Assembly: GCF_008806755.1 (NCBI RefSeq)
Contig: NZ_WAAU01000008.1
Coordinates: 787,139-851,138 of the forward strand
Direction: 5' to 3'
DNA: 64,000 nt
Source of the DNA: Tenacibaculum aiptasiae
Lineage (GTDB): Bacteria > Bacteroidota > Bacteroidia > Flavobacteriales > Flavobacteriaceae
The translations under genes were made by a program, and so were the position numbers. This document shows, one piece after another, positions 42,594 through 50,891 of the stretch; the first letter of the stretch is position 1; every line of letters begins with the position of its first letter. The notes under the pieces are model-generated. The model did no database searches. It was not told the origin of the DNA and saw nothing but the letters and a program-made list of their open reading frames with translations.

Positions 42594-43592
42594 TTGAAAA
42601 CTGCAATCGTCATATTAAATTGGAACGGTAAAAAATTGTTAGAACAGTTTTTACCATCAGTCGTAAATTTTAGCTCTAATGAAGCCAAAGTTTATGTTGC
42701 TGACAATGCCTCTACTGATGACTCTATTGCTTTTGTAAAAGAGCATTACCCTAGTGTTAAAATTGTTGAAAACAAAGAGAATGGCGGATACGCTAAAGGG
42801 TATAATGACGCTTTACAACATATAGATGCAGACATTTATTGTTTACTAAACTCTGATATTGAAGTTACCGAAAATTGGTTAACTCCTATTTTAAAAACTT
42901 TTAAAGAAGAGGAAAACACTGCTATTATTCAACCTAAGCTATTAGATTTTAAGGACAAAACTAAATTCGAATACGCTGGTGCTGGTGGTGGTTTTATTGA
43001 TTTATATGGTTATCCTTATTGCCGTGGTCGAGTTTTCAACCATTTAGAAACCGATAACGGTCAGTTCAATGATACAACTTCTATTTTTTGGGCTTCTGGT
43101 GCTTGTTTATTTATACGTTCTGAAGTATACCATAAATTACATGGTTTTGATGAAGACTATTTTGCTCATCAAGAAGAAATTGACTTATGTTGGCGTGCTC
43201 AAAATGAAGGCTATACTATTAAATATGTAGGAAGCTCTACAGTCTATCATGTTGGTGGAGCTACTTTACAAGAAAGTAATCCTCATAAAACTTTTTTAAA
43301 CTTTAGAAACAGTTTACTTAACATTGTTAAAAATGTACCTAAACAATGGTTCTTGTTTGTTGTTTTTTCTCGTTTAATTTTAGATGGTGTTGCTGGACTA
43401 AAATTTATGCTTGAATTAAGACCTATACATACATGGGCTATTTTAAAAGCACACTTTAGCTTTTACAAGAACTTTTTTAAGTTTTTAAACAAACGTAAAA
43501 CGCTTCAGAAAAAGTCTAATTATAACTTACATACCTCGATTGTTTGGCAATACTTTGGTTTAAGAAGAAAGAAATTTGAAAATCTACGTTAG
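42594..43592 (+). CDS. Glycosyltransferase family 2
   Basis: A 332-aa GT-A glycosyltransferase: TAIVILNWNGKKLLEQFLPS at the N-terminus, VADNASTDDS, NGGYAKGYNDAL, the DxD-like LLNSDIEV and the acceptor region ASGACLFIRSEVYHKLHGFDEDYFAHQEEIDLCWRAQNEGY (rhamnosyltransferase-like). A C-terminal hydrophobic stretch may attach it to the membrane. The start is TTG at 42594, 5 nt after a TATTTTTG -7 box (42581-42588). The sugar is unknown. Confidence 0.88.
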   Translation: MKTAIVILNWNGKKLLEQFLPSVVNFSSNEAKVYVADNASTDDSIAFVKEHYPSVKIVENKENGGYAKGYNDALQHIDADIYCLLNSDIEVTENWLTPILKTFKEEENTAIIQPKLLDFKDKTKFEYAGAGGGFIDLYGYPYCRGRVFNHLETDNGQFNDTTSIFWASGACLFIRSEVYHKLHGFDEDYFAHQEEIDLCWRAQNEGYTIKYVGSSTVYHVGGATLQESNPHKTFLNFRNSLLNIVKNVPKQWFLFVVFSRLILDGVAGLKFMLELRPIHTWAILKAHFSFYKNFFKFLNKRKTLQKKSNYNLHTSIVWQYFGLRRKKFENLR

Positions 43593-43594
43593 GT

Positions 43595-44839
43595 TTATTC
43601 TAATATTTTATTCCCTTCTAAGTTAGATAGTCTAAAATCCTTAACTTCTCCTACTCCTTTAAACCTAAAACGAACTCCCACAATTGTTCCTATAGACTCT
43701 TTATAAACTTTTGTATACACTTGAGTACTATCAATAAAAACACTTACTTTTTTATTTTGATTCAGTACCTTAATTTTTCTGAAATCTGACAAATCCGTAC
43801 CTAATGCAGACAAGTCGTTCTTTTTACCTTCCAAGTATACATCACTCAACATTAAATTCATTTCTGAAGCACAACCTGTAATCGAAAAAGGAATTAAAAA
43901 AGCGCTTTTTGTACCAATAATAATCAGGGTTGTTTTCTGACAAACGCCCCATTTCTCATTAAATGTACTTTTAATTTCACTTTCCAATTGAAAATTATCT
44001 CCCGAGAAACCTCCTAAATCATCTACAAAGTGAAAAGTAGAATTTACCGGTTTTTCATTGCCACTAATTTCTTCAAACACCTCTTTTGAAAAAGCTAATG
44101 CATTTTTGACTTTTACTTGCCCCTGATCAAAATACTTTGGTATAGGTTTATAGTCTATGGTACCCATCCAACCTTTTGTTTTTATAAATAAATCGTGCTC
44201 TCTAATAATTTCATTATCTATTAACAACTTAGCTCTAAAATAACCTGGATAATAGTATTGTCCTGTAGCTTGTGTTTGATCTTTATTAATTTCTATTGTT
44301 TTAGAAGTATCCCAATATTGTTGAATTAAAATATCATTAGAAGTGACTCCTTCTAAATTGAAATCGAAAATTACTGAATTAGGTAAACCTTCAACAGTTG
44401 GTTTACTTTTAAAAAGGATTTTAGAATAATCTTTAGCTTCTGCACTTTTATTATTTGACATAGCTAGTATTGATATAAACAATATAGCAATAATAAATGC
44501 TGAAAACATAATAACTCGAAAGTTAGCAGAAACTGTTTTTTGATAAAAGGTAAGTTTCGACTCTTTTTTAGCATTCTTAAAATCTCTCCAATTTACATAA
44601 CCTGCAAATTGAGCCAAAGCATTTAGCGTACTAATACTTGGAGTACTCTTATAATTAACTCTTCCCCAAACTCTTTTTAAGGTAGTGGCACTTAATAACA
44701 CTTTTGTTTCTTCATGAATCTTTTCACTCAATTCTGTAAAAACATCATTATGCCATAATTTAGAGTCTCCCCAATTTAGCTTCTCTTCTATTAGGCTTAA
44801 GCACTTTTGTAATTCGGTATGTTCTTTAAAGGTATTCAT
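43595..44839 (-). CDS. Membrane-anchored protein with N-terminal HTH-like domain
   Basis: A 414-aa protein. Residues 1-90 are a conserved Bacteroidetes domain (KLNWGDSKLWHNDVFTELSEKI, LLSATTLKRVWGRVNYKSTPS, LAQFAGYVNWRDF) that looks like a helix-turn-helix. One membrane helix follows (FRVIMFSAFIIAILFISILAM, about 106-126), then a 280-aa beta-rich extracytoplasmic domain. It is a possible transmembrane regulator of the adjacent divergent secreted protein at 44958. Confidence 0.6.
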   Translation of the reverse strand: MNTFKEHTELQKCLSLIEEKLNWGDSKLWHNDVFTELSEKIHEETKVLLSATTLKRVWGRVNYKSTPSISTLNALAQFAGYVNWRDFKNAKKESKLTFYQKTVSANFRVIMFSAFIIAILFISILAMSNNKSAEAKDYSKILFKSKPTVEGLPNSVIFDFNLEGVTSNDILIQQYWDTSKTIEINKDQTQATGQYYYPGYFRAKLLIDNEIIREHDLFIKTKGWMGTIDYKPIPKYFDQGQVKVKNALAFSKEVFEEISGNEKPVNSTFHFVDDLGGFSGDNFQLESEIKSTFNEKWGVCQKTTLIIIGTKSAFLIPFSITGCASEMNLMLSDVYLEGKKNDLSALGTDLSDFRKIKVLNQNKKVSVFIDSTQVYTKVYKESIGTIVGVRFRFKGVGEVKDFRLSNLEGNKILE

Positions 44840-44957
44840 TCACTACAAAAATCACCAAAAATTACCACTTGAACAACTATGAATGAACTTGAACATGTTT
44901 GTTTCTCCCTGAAAAATAACTTTTTAGACTTTTGAGTAAAAATTAAACACATTAATC

Positions 44958-46061
44958 ATGAACTCAAGATTATTAGCCATTCTATTATTCGTTACCTACT
45001 TTGGATATTCTCAAAATCACATTCCTTTAGACACTATTAATTGGGATATCAAAGCGAAGTCTTATATTATTGAAAACTACAAAGGCAAAGATGCTATTTA
45101 CTTACAAGCTGGATCTATAACTCTAAAAGATAAAACCTTCTTAAATGGAACTATAGAGTTTGATATTTTCTTAAAAGAAGAACCAGCTTTTCCAGGTGTT
45201 TATTTTAGAACTACCAAAAGCTTAGATTCTGAACAATGGTATATGAGACCACATTTATCTGGAAAACCAGATGCAAATCAAGCTGCTCCAACTACAAAAG
45301 GAATTAGTCCTTGGCAATTGTACTTTGGTAAAAAGTATTCATTTCCTTATAAATATAAATTTGACGATTGGACACATGTTAAACTTATAGTAAATGAGAA
45401 CAAAGCACAAGTATATTTAGACTATTCCGACAAGCCTAACTTATCTTGGAACTTGTTTAACCCAACTCAAGAAGGTGGAATTAGTTTTAGAGGCGGAAAT
45501 TCAAGTGGTTTGCATTTGGCTAATATTAAAATAACTCCTAATAAATCTGAGATTATCGATTTTTCACCATTAGATAGAAAACCTATTAAAAACCTTGTTT
45601 CTAAATGGAAAGTATCTAATAAGCTTGAAGAAAAACAACTTGATAACTTAAACAACTTTAAATCACTTTTAAATTCTAGAAAATGGATTGGTACTACTGA
45701 AATCGAGGAAGGTACTGCTGCTAATATTTCTAGAGTAGTTCAACTAAGGGATGGAAAACCAGGTAATACTGTTTTTGCTAAAATTGACATCTACTCTGAT
45801 AAGGTTCAAACTAAAATTTTCGAATTTGGCTATAGTGATCGTGTTGTAGCTTTTCTGAATGGAAAACCTATATATAGAGGAACTAATAGGTGGCGATCTA
45901 GAGATTACAGATATTTAGGAACTGTAGGACTTTTTGATGCTATTTACTTGCCTCTTAAAAAAGGAAAAAACACGTTAGTTATGGCTGTTTCTGAAGACTT
46001 TGGTGGTTGGTTAATTACTGGACGATTTAAAGATGGTAAGCACGTTAAAATTATTGAGTAA
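44958..46061 (+). CDS. Secreted LamG/3-keto-disaccharide-hydrolase-like protein
   Basis: A 367-aa exported protein; signal peptide MNSRLLAILLFVTYFGYSQ. Residues about 20-200 form a concanavalin-like sandwich (IYLQAGSITLKDKTFLNGTIEFDIFL, GVYFRTTKS, DDWTHVKLIVNENKAQVYLD) of the family that includes DUF1080. The C-terminal part (VRFNG-like VAFLNGKPIYRG, WLITGRF) resembles a second carbohydrate-binding-like module. Its ligand is unknown. It is divergent from the HTH-membrane protein. Confidence 0.68.
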   Translation: MNSRLLAILLFVTYFGYSQNHIPLDTINWDIKAKSYIIENYKGKDAIYLQAGSITLKDKTFLNGTIEFDIFLKEEPAFPGVYFRTTKSLDSEQWYMRPHLSGKPDANQAAPTTKGISPWQLYFGKKYSFPYKYKFDDWTHVKLIVNENKAQVYLDYSDKPNLSWNLFNPTQEGGISFRGGNSSGLHLANIKITPNKSEIIDFSPLDRKPIKNLVSKWKVSNKLEEKQLDNLNNFKSLLNSRKWIGTTEIEEGTAANISRVVQLRDGKPGNTVFAKIDIYSDKVQTKIFEFGYSDRVVAFLNGKPIYRGTNRWRSRDYRYLGTVGLFDAIYLPLKKGKNTLVMAVSEDFGGWLITGRFKDGKHVKIIE

Positions 46062-46075
46062 TAGAATTCTCGACT

Positions 46076-46756
46076 TTATGCTAAGCCTTCTTCATCTTTA
46101 TAGATATAATAAAGTAAAAAGAATACCGAAATACCTCCAAATGTATGCCATAGCCAATGAGTTCCCATAGGTAATATGATAGCTAGGTTATCTAAAGTTC
46201 TAAAAAACACTGCTATCAAAAATATAACACATGCCAATATCATTAGTTTCGCGTGTTTCCAATGAGTTAAATATAAATACCAAAAAATTGGACCTACTAG
46301 TGATATGGCTGTGATTAAATAATTTACTGACGAGTCATACTCTTCAGGAATTGGTAACATCCTTGGTAAAATGGATAATACTATTATTGAAGTAATAATT
46401 AATAATCGGGATTTCCATCCTTTCTTTACTTTAAAGATAAAAAAGACTACTCCCATTAAGCTTAATAACATAATAGGAATCCAATCTAACATAATCCAAA
46501 ACTCATGGCTTCTAGTTGCATGATAGACAGTTCCTCCTACCCAACTTATAAAAATAATGGGCAAACAGCTTAGTAAAAATAAGTGCTGTTTTTTACTTTC
46601 ATATATTTTCTTACCTAAATAATATATGATTGCTAAAAAAATTAGGTTGCTAAACGTATTGAAAGGTTCAACAGGCATTCTGCCTGCTATTGTTTCTTGG
46701 TAAATTGGCCCGCTATCGTTTGGAAATTGCTCTAGTAAACAGTAAAGTATCGTCAT
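46076..46756 (-). CDS. CREST/ceramidase-family membrane protein
   Basis: A 226-aa, seven-helix membrane protein with the alkaline ceramidase pattern: MPVEPFNTFSNLIFL near the N-terminus, GGTVYHATRSHEFWIMLDWIPI (Ser/His/Asp zinc motif region) and HWLWHTFGG at the end. These residues are the metal ligands of the CREST hydrolase superfamily. Actual substrate (ceramide or other lipid amide) is not known; flavobacteria do make sphingolipids or sulfonolipids in some lineages. Confidence 0.72.
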   Translation of the reverse strand: MTILYCLLEQFPNDSGPIYQETIAGRMPVEPFNTFSNLIFLAIIYYLGKKIYESKKQHLFLLSCLPIIFISWVGGTVYHATRSHEFWIMLDWIPIMLLSLMGVVFFIFKVKKGWKSRLLIITSIIVLSILPRMLPIPEEYDSSVNYLITAISLVGPIFWYLYLTHWKHAKLMILACVIFLIAVFFRTLDNLAIILPMGTHWLWHTFGGISVFFLLYYIYKDEEGLA

Positions 46757-46808
46757 AAATAAACATCATCTATCTCATTTACAACAAGATAAGAAAATAA
46801 TCGTTTAT

Positions 46809-47429
46809 TTACAAAATGTCTAAACTTCCTTTTCCTTCACGAATAACCTCTGGTTCACTGGTAGTTAAGTCAATAACAGTAGATGCATAATTATCTCCAT
46901 AGCCTCCATCAACTACTACGTCTACTATGTTTTGCCATTTTTCATAAATTAATTCAGGATCCGTAGTATATTCTAATACTTCATCCTCATCATGAATAGA
47001 TGTTGATACAATAGGATTTCCTAAAGCTTCAACAATGGCTCTTGCTATGTTGTTATCTGGAACACGAATACCTACTGTTTTTCTTTTCTTAAAAACCTTT
47101 GGTAAAGAATTACTTCCAGGTAATACAAAGGTATAAGGCCCTGGTAAAGCTCTTTTTAAAATTTTATAAGTTGGTGTATCTATTTGTTTTACATAATCTG
47201 ATAAATGACTCAAATCATTACAAACAAATGAAAAGTTTGCTTTTTCTAATTTAACACCTTTAATTTTTGCAACTTTTTCTAGTGCTTTTGTATTGGTAAT
47301 ATCGCAGCCTAATCCATAAACAGTATCTGTTGGATAAATTACCAAGCCTCCTTTTTGTAGTACATCTACAACTTTTTCTATTTGTTTTGGACTTGGGTTA
47401 TCGCTATATAGTTTTATGAATTGTGCCAT
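46809..47429 (-). CDS. YciO-like member of the YrdC/Sua5 family
   Basis: A 206-aa protein with the YrdC nucleotide/tRNA-modification fold: GGLVIYPTDTVYGLGCD (residues 27-43), the KK/S pattern VKLEKANFSFVCNDLSHLS, LPGPYTFVLPGS, KRKTVGIRVP and STVIDLT. The overall wording is closest to E. coli YciO, a paralogue of threonylcarbamoyl-AMP synthase. It could serve as the TsaC enzyme if no other copy exists. It is 5 nt downstream of the pRiA4b ORF3-like gene. Confidence 0.85.
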   Translation of the reverse strand: MAQFIKLYSDNPSPKQIEKVVDVLQKGGLVIYPTDTVYGLGCDITNTKALEKVAKIKGVKLEKANFSFVCNDLSHLSDYVKQIDTPTYKILKRALPGPYTFVLPGSNSLPKVFKKRKTVGIRVPDNNIARAIVEALGNPIVSTSIHDEDEVLEYTTDPELIYEKWQNIVDVVVDGGYGDNYASTVIDLTTSEPEVIREGKGSLDIL

Positions 47430-47434
47430 ATTTT

Positions 47435-47944
47435 TTAATAATTATCAAAATCGAAATCATCTAAACTTTCAAAATCATTAAACTCGTCGTCTAAATCTTT
47501 TGTCAAATCATCCGCTTTAAATTCTTTATCTGGTGCTTCTGCTGGTACTTCTCCTACCGACAAAATTGTTTTTGCTTCATTAACCACTTCATTAGACTGT
47601 TCTATTACTTCAACATAGAAAGTCCACATTTGTAAAAAATCATAAACATAAATTAGCTTATCATTATTACTTGGTAATTCCTCTTTTAAAACACAAGTAG
47701 CCATTGACAGTCCTTCTCCAGCTTCAGCCATGTTAAATAAAGGAATTTCTTCTCCTTGGTTCCAACCTTCATCTGTACGGTAAAAAGAGGCCATTTCCTG
47801 ACCATCAAAACCAAATGATTTTGATATTTCAAAATGTAAATCTTCTAACGATTTTCCTTCGTTAACTGTTAAGGTTCTGATTACATCTTCTTCTGTATCT
47901 AAAATTACGCGTACTTTATACATTCTATCATTTTTAGTAGCCAC
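47435..47944 (-). CDS. Plasmid pRiA4b ORF-3-like protein
   Basis: A 169-aa protein with the PRiA4_ORF3 fold: MYKVRVILDTEEDVIRTLTVNEGKSLEDLHFEISKSFGFDGQEMASF, then LFNMAEAGEGLSM and VYDFLQMWTFYVEV, and an acidic tail (DDEFNDFESLDDFDFDNY). The family name comes from a plasmid but this is a chromosomal housekeeping relative common in Bacteroidetes; function unknown. It is followed closely by the YciO-like gene and is divergent from the thioesterase. Confidence 0.82.
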   Translation of the reverse strand: MATKNDRMYKVRVILDTEEDVIRTLTVNEGKSLEDLHFEISKSFGFDGQEMASFYRTDEGWNQGEEIPLFNMAEAGEGLSMATCVLKEELPSNNDKLIYVYDFLQMWTFYVEVIEQSNEVVNEAKTILSVGEVPAEAPDKEFKADDLTKDLDDEFNDFESLDDFDFDNY

Positions 47945-47979
47945 AAAAATACGTATTTTTGAATGATAATTTTAGTAAA

Positions 47980-48396
47980 ATGAATAAGCAAGAATCTCTA
48001 AATATACTTAATAGCTACAATAAGAACACCTTAATGGAAACTTTAGCTATTGAATTTATTAATTTTGGTGATGATTTTATTACCGCTAAGATGCCTGTAA
48101 ACCCAAAAGTTCATCAACCTTATGGATTATTGCACGGAGGAGCCACTGCTGCTTTAGCTGAAACTGTTGGTAGTTCTGCTTCTGCTTTTTTCTTAAAAGA
48201 TCCTAATAAAATAGTAAAGGGTATTGAACTAAGCATTAATCATTTAAAAAGTAAAAAGACAGGAACTGTCTTTGCCACTGCAAAAGCTATTCATAAAGGA
48301 AAAACTACTCATTTATGGGAAGTTAGAGTGGTAGATGAAGAAGATACTTTAATTTCTTTATGTAAAATAACCAACATTGTTTTAGATAAAAAGTAA
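47980..48396 (+). CDS. Hotdog-fold thioesterase (PaaI/MenI-like)
   Basis: A 138-aa thioesterase: NPKVHQPYGLLHGGATAALAETVGSSAS with the catalytic-site HGG, GIELSINHLKS and the C-terminal LWEVRVVDEED. ATG 47980 is chosen because a -7 box TATTTTTG occupies 47954-47961, so the TTG at 47959 would precede the transcript. The isochorismate synthase two genes downstream suggests it could be the DHNA-CoA thioesterase (MenI) of menaquinone synthesis. Confidence 0.85.
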   Translation: MNKQESLNILNSYNKNTLMETLAIEFINFGDDFITAKMPVNPKVHQPYGLLHGGATAALAETVGSSASAFFLKDPNKIVKGIELSINHLKSKKTGTVFATAKAIHKGKTTHLWEVRVVDEEDTLISLCKITNIVLDKK

Positions 48397-49248
48397 ATGA
48401 CATTATTAAAAAAAATATTAAAAATTATGGGAGTTATTCTTTTTATAGCTCTTTTAGTTCTTTACTATTTATTTTCAAGTTTTACAGCTCCTAAGTCTGA
48501 TAAAGAAGTTACAGACAGTTTTAAAAACAGTAATGTAAAGCCTGTTATTTCTCACGATACATTTAAAAACTATAAATTCCGAAAACTAACTATACAAAAG
48601 GACACTACTTTACCTACACTTGTATTTGTTCACGGAACTATTGGTTCATCTACCGATTTTATTGAATATATGAAAGACAGTTTACTTTTAAGCAAGGTAA
48701 ATATGATTTCATACGATAGAATTGGATATAATTATAAAGATGCAAATCCTGTACAAGAAAGTATTGCTTTTGAACGCGATATGCTACAACATATTATTCA
48801 GGGCTTAGATCATCAAAAAACAATATTAGTTGGTTACTCTTATGGTGGACCAATTGCTTTAGCTATTAAAGAAAAAATTAATAAAACAATTTTATTAGCT
48901 CCAGCCGTTTACAGTAAAGTAGAGCCAATGCCTTGGGCTGTTAATTTATACAAATCAAAATTAACTAGATGGTTAATTCCTGATATATGGCAAGAAGCTT
49001 CGAAAGAAAAAATGTCTCATCAAAAAGATTTACAAAAGTTTGAAAACAATTGGAAATCTTCCCCTAATAAAGTTATAAGTATTCATGGATCTAACGATTG
49101 GATTGTTCCTTATGAAAACTCAACTTTTTTAGAACAACAGTTCCCCAAAGAACAATTTAAATTAATTTCTATTAAAGATGCTGGACATGGATTTATTTGG
49201 AGCAACTTTAACGAAATTAAACAACAACTACTAAATCAAATAGATTGA
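48397..49248 (+). CDS. Membrane-anchored alpha/beta hydrolase
   Basis: A 283-aa protein with an N-terminal membrane helix (IMGVILFIALLVLYYLFSSF), then an alpha/beta-hydrolase domain: VFVHGTIGSSTDF (oxyanion region), ISYDRIGYN, nucleophile elbow GYSYGGPIAL, HGSNDWIVPY (acid) and AGHGFIW (His). It starts at the stop of the thioesterase gene and its 3' end overlaps the isochorismate synthase start. A MenH-like role is possible from the neighbourhood, but the membrane anchor argues against it. Confidence 0.8.
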   Translation: MTLLKKILKIMGVILFIALLVLYYLFSSFTAPKSDKEVTDSFKNSNVKPVISHDTFKNYKFRKLTIQKDTTLPTLVFVHGTIGSSTDFIEYMKDSLLLSKVNMISYDRIGYNYKDANPVQESIAFERDMLQHIIQGLDHQKTILVGYSYGGPIALAIKEKINKTILLAPAVYSKVEPMPWAVNLYKSKLTRWLIPDIWQEASKEKMSHQKDLQKFENNWKSSPNKVISIHGSNDWIVPYENSTFLEQQFPKEQFKLISIKDAGHGFIWSNFNEIKQQLLNQID

Positions 49249-50291
49249 ATATATTCTCAGCAACAAAAAAAGCATTAGAAAACGGGCTTCCTTTTGTTAT
49301 TTATAGAAAATCAGGCACAACAAAACTAAAAGCTTGGTTTCAAAAAAACGATACTTTATACACTTCTGAAAATTACACAGAGAGTGGATTTGTTTTTGCT
49401 CCTTTTGACAATAATAACTCTGCTATTTTAATTCCTGAAACAGAATCGTCTTTTTTTCAAGGAGAAATAGATTTAAATATTAAAATATCTCAGCAAAAAG
49501 AGTTTGATTCAAACAATTCTTCTAAAAAAGAACATATTGAATTAGTTGAAAAAGGTGTAAAAGCTATTAGTGATAACCTGTTTAAAAAAGTTGTTTTATC
49601 AAGAAAAGAAGAAGTTAAACTTAATTCTTTTAACGCTATTGAAACTTTTCAGAAACTTTTGGTAAACTATCCTAGCGCTTTTACTTATTTATGGTATCAT
49701 CCTAAAGTTGGTATGTGGTTAGGTGCAACCCCTGAAACATTAGTTAAAATTGAAGGTACTCATTTCAAAACAATGTCACTAGCAGGAACACAAGTTTTTA
49801 ATGGTACTACTGATGTTACTTGGAAGACAAAAGAAATAGAAGAACAACAATTTGTAACTGACTATATAAATGATAGAGTTTCAAAAATTTCTAAGGAGAT
49901 TAAAATTTCTAAAACTGAAACTATTAAAGCTGGAAATTTATTACACTTACGTTCTGTTATCAGAGGAACTATAAACGCTGAAAACTCAACATTAATAAAA
50001 GCCTTACACCCTACTCCTGCTGTTTGTGGTTTACCTTTAGAGCCTTCAAAAAAATTCATTTTAGATAATGAAAATTACAACCGAAGCTTTTATACTGGCT
50101 TTTTAGGTGAATTGAATTTAACCAACAATAACCAAAATACATCAGAACTCTTTGTAAATCTAAGATGCATGGAGATTAAAAATAATTCAGCATTTGTTTT
50201 TATTGGTGGTGGAATTACATTAGATAGTAATCCTGAAAATGAATGGAAGGAAACAGTTGCTAAAACTTCAACTATGAGGAAAGTTTTATAA
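49245..50291 (+). CDS. menF: Isochorismate synthase
   Basis: A 348-aa chorismate-utilising enzyme converting chorismate to isochorismate. Motifs: KVVLSRKEEV, WLGATPETLVKIEG, TMSLAGTQ, LHPTPAVCGLP, FYTGFLGE and LFVNLRCMEI with FIGGGI. The start is TTG at 49245, overlapping the preceding stop by 4 nt. A role in menaquinone synthesis is likelier than siderophore synthesis given the absence of a DHB cluster nearby. Confidence 0.87.
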   Translation: MNIFSATKKALENGLPFVIYRKSGTTKLKAWFQKNDTLYTSENYTESGFVFAPFDNNNSAILIPETESSFFQGEIDLNIKISQQKEFDSNNSSKKEHIELVEKGVKAISDNLFKKVVLSRKEEVKLNSFNAIETFQKLLVNYPSAFTYLWYHPKVGMWLGATPETLVKIEGTHFKTMSLAGTQVFNGTTDVTWKTKEIEEQQFVTDYINDRVSKISKEIKISKTETIKAGNLLHLRSVIRGTINAENSTLIKALHPTPAVCGLPLEPSKKFILDNENYNRSFYTGFLGELNLTNNNQNTSELFVNLRCMEIKNNSAFVFIGGGITLDSNPENEWKETVAKTSTMRKVL

Positions 50292-50315
50292 ACTTACTTC
50301 CTTTTGGCAAAAATA

Positions 50316-50352
50316 AAAACCACCTATTGATGTTGATTTCAATGGTGGTTTT
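50316..50352 (+). terminator. Terminator after menF
   Basis: AAAACCACCTATTG (50316-50329, one bulged T) pairs with CAATGGTGGTTTT (50340-50352). It lies 25 nt after the isochorismate synthase stop. Confidence 0.82.
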
Positions 50353-50450
50353 CTTGTGTAAATTGAATTTGAATTGATTTTTTTAAGCATTCAATTAAAA
50401 GCATAAAATTCCTTTACGCTAAATATTAAACGCTAAACAGTTTCTTCTGC

Positions 50451-50810
50451 TTAAATATCTTCGAAAGAAACGTCAGTAAAGCTTTCTGTAGATGCTTTTG
50501 CTTCTGCTACTTCTTCTTTTTTATAATCTTTCTGGTGACGCTCACTAATTACTTCAGAACCTTTTTCGTTTACGATAAAGTCAGTTGCTTTGTTCAACAT
50601 TTCTTTAAAGTCAGAAAAGTCTTCTTTATATAAATAAATCTTGTGCTTTTGATAGTGGAAAGAACCATCATCATGAGTAAATTTCTTACTTTCAGTCACA
50701 GTTAAATAATAATCATCCGCTTTTGTAGACCTAACGTCAAAAAAGTACGTTCTTCTCCCTGCTCTTAAAACTTGTGAAAAAATTTCTTCTTGTTCTACTC
50801 TCTCGCTCAT
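50451..50810 (-). CDS. PUR-family (DUF3276) nucleic-acid-binding protein
   Basis: A 119-aa single PUR-repeat protein of the bacterial PUR-alpha-like family: EIFSQVLRAGRRTYFFDVRSTKADDYYLTVTESKKF, then the second beta-strand set HYQKHKIYLYKEDFSDFKEML. Such proteins dimerise and bind single-stranded DNA or RNA. It is monocistronic. The tail is rich in Lys/Glu. Confidence 0.9.
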   Translation of the reverse strand: MSERVEQEEIFSQVLRAGRRTYFFDVRSTKADDYYLTVTESKKFTHDDGSFHYQKHKIYLYKEDFSDFKEMLNKATDFIVNEKGSEVISERHQKDYKKEEVAEAKASTESFTDVSFEDI

Positions 50811-50891
50811 AATTCGTTTCTTAAATAATAGTTGTTTACTTAGAATTGCTCAACAAATCTAACAAAATATTTGACTTGACAATACGAAACA

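Noticed and set aside
47959..47979. TTG start of the thioesterase at 47959
   Set aside because: A -7 promoter box covers 47954-47961, so the mRNA would start downstream; ATG 47980 fits the family's length.
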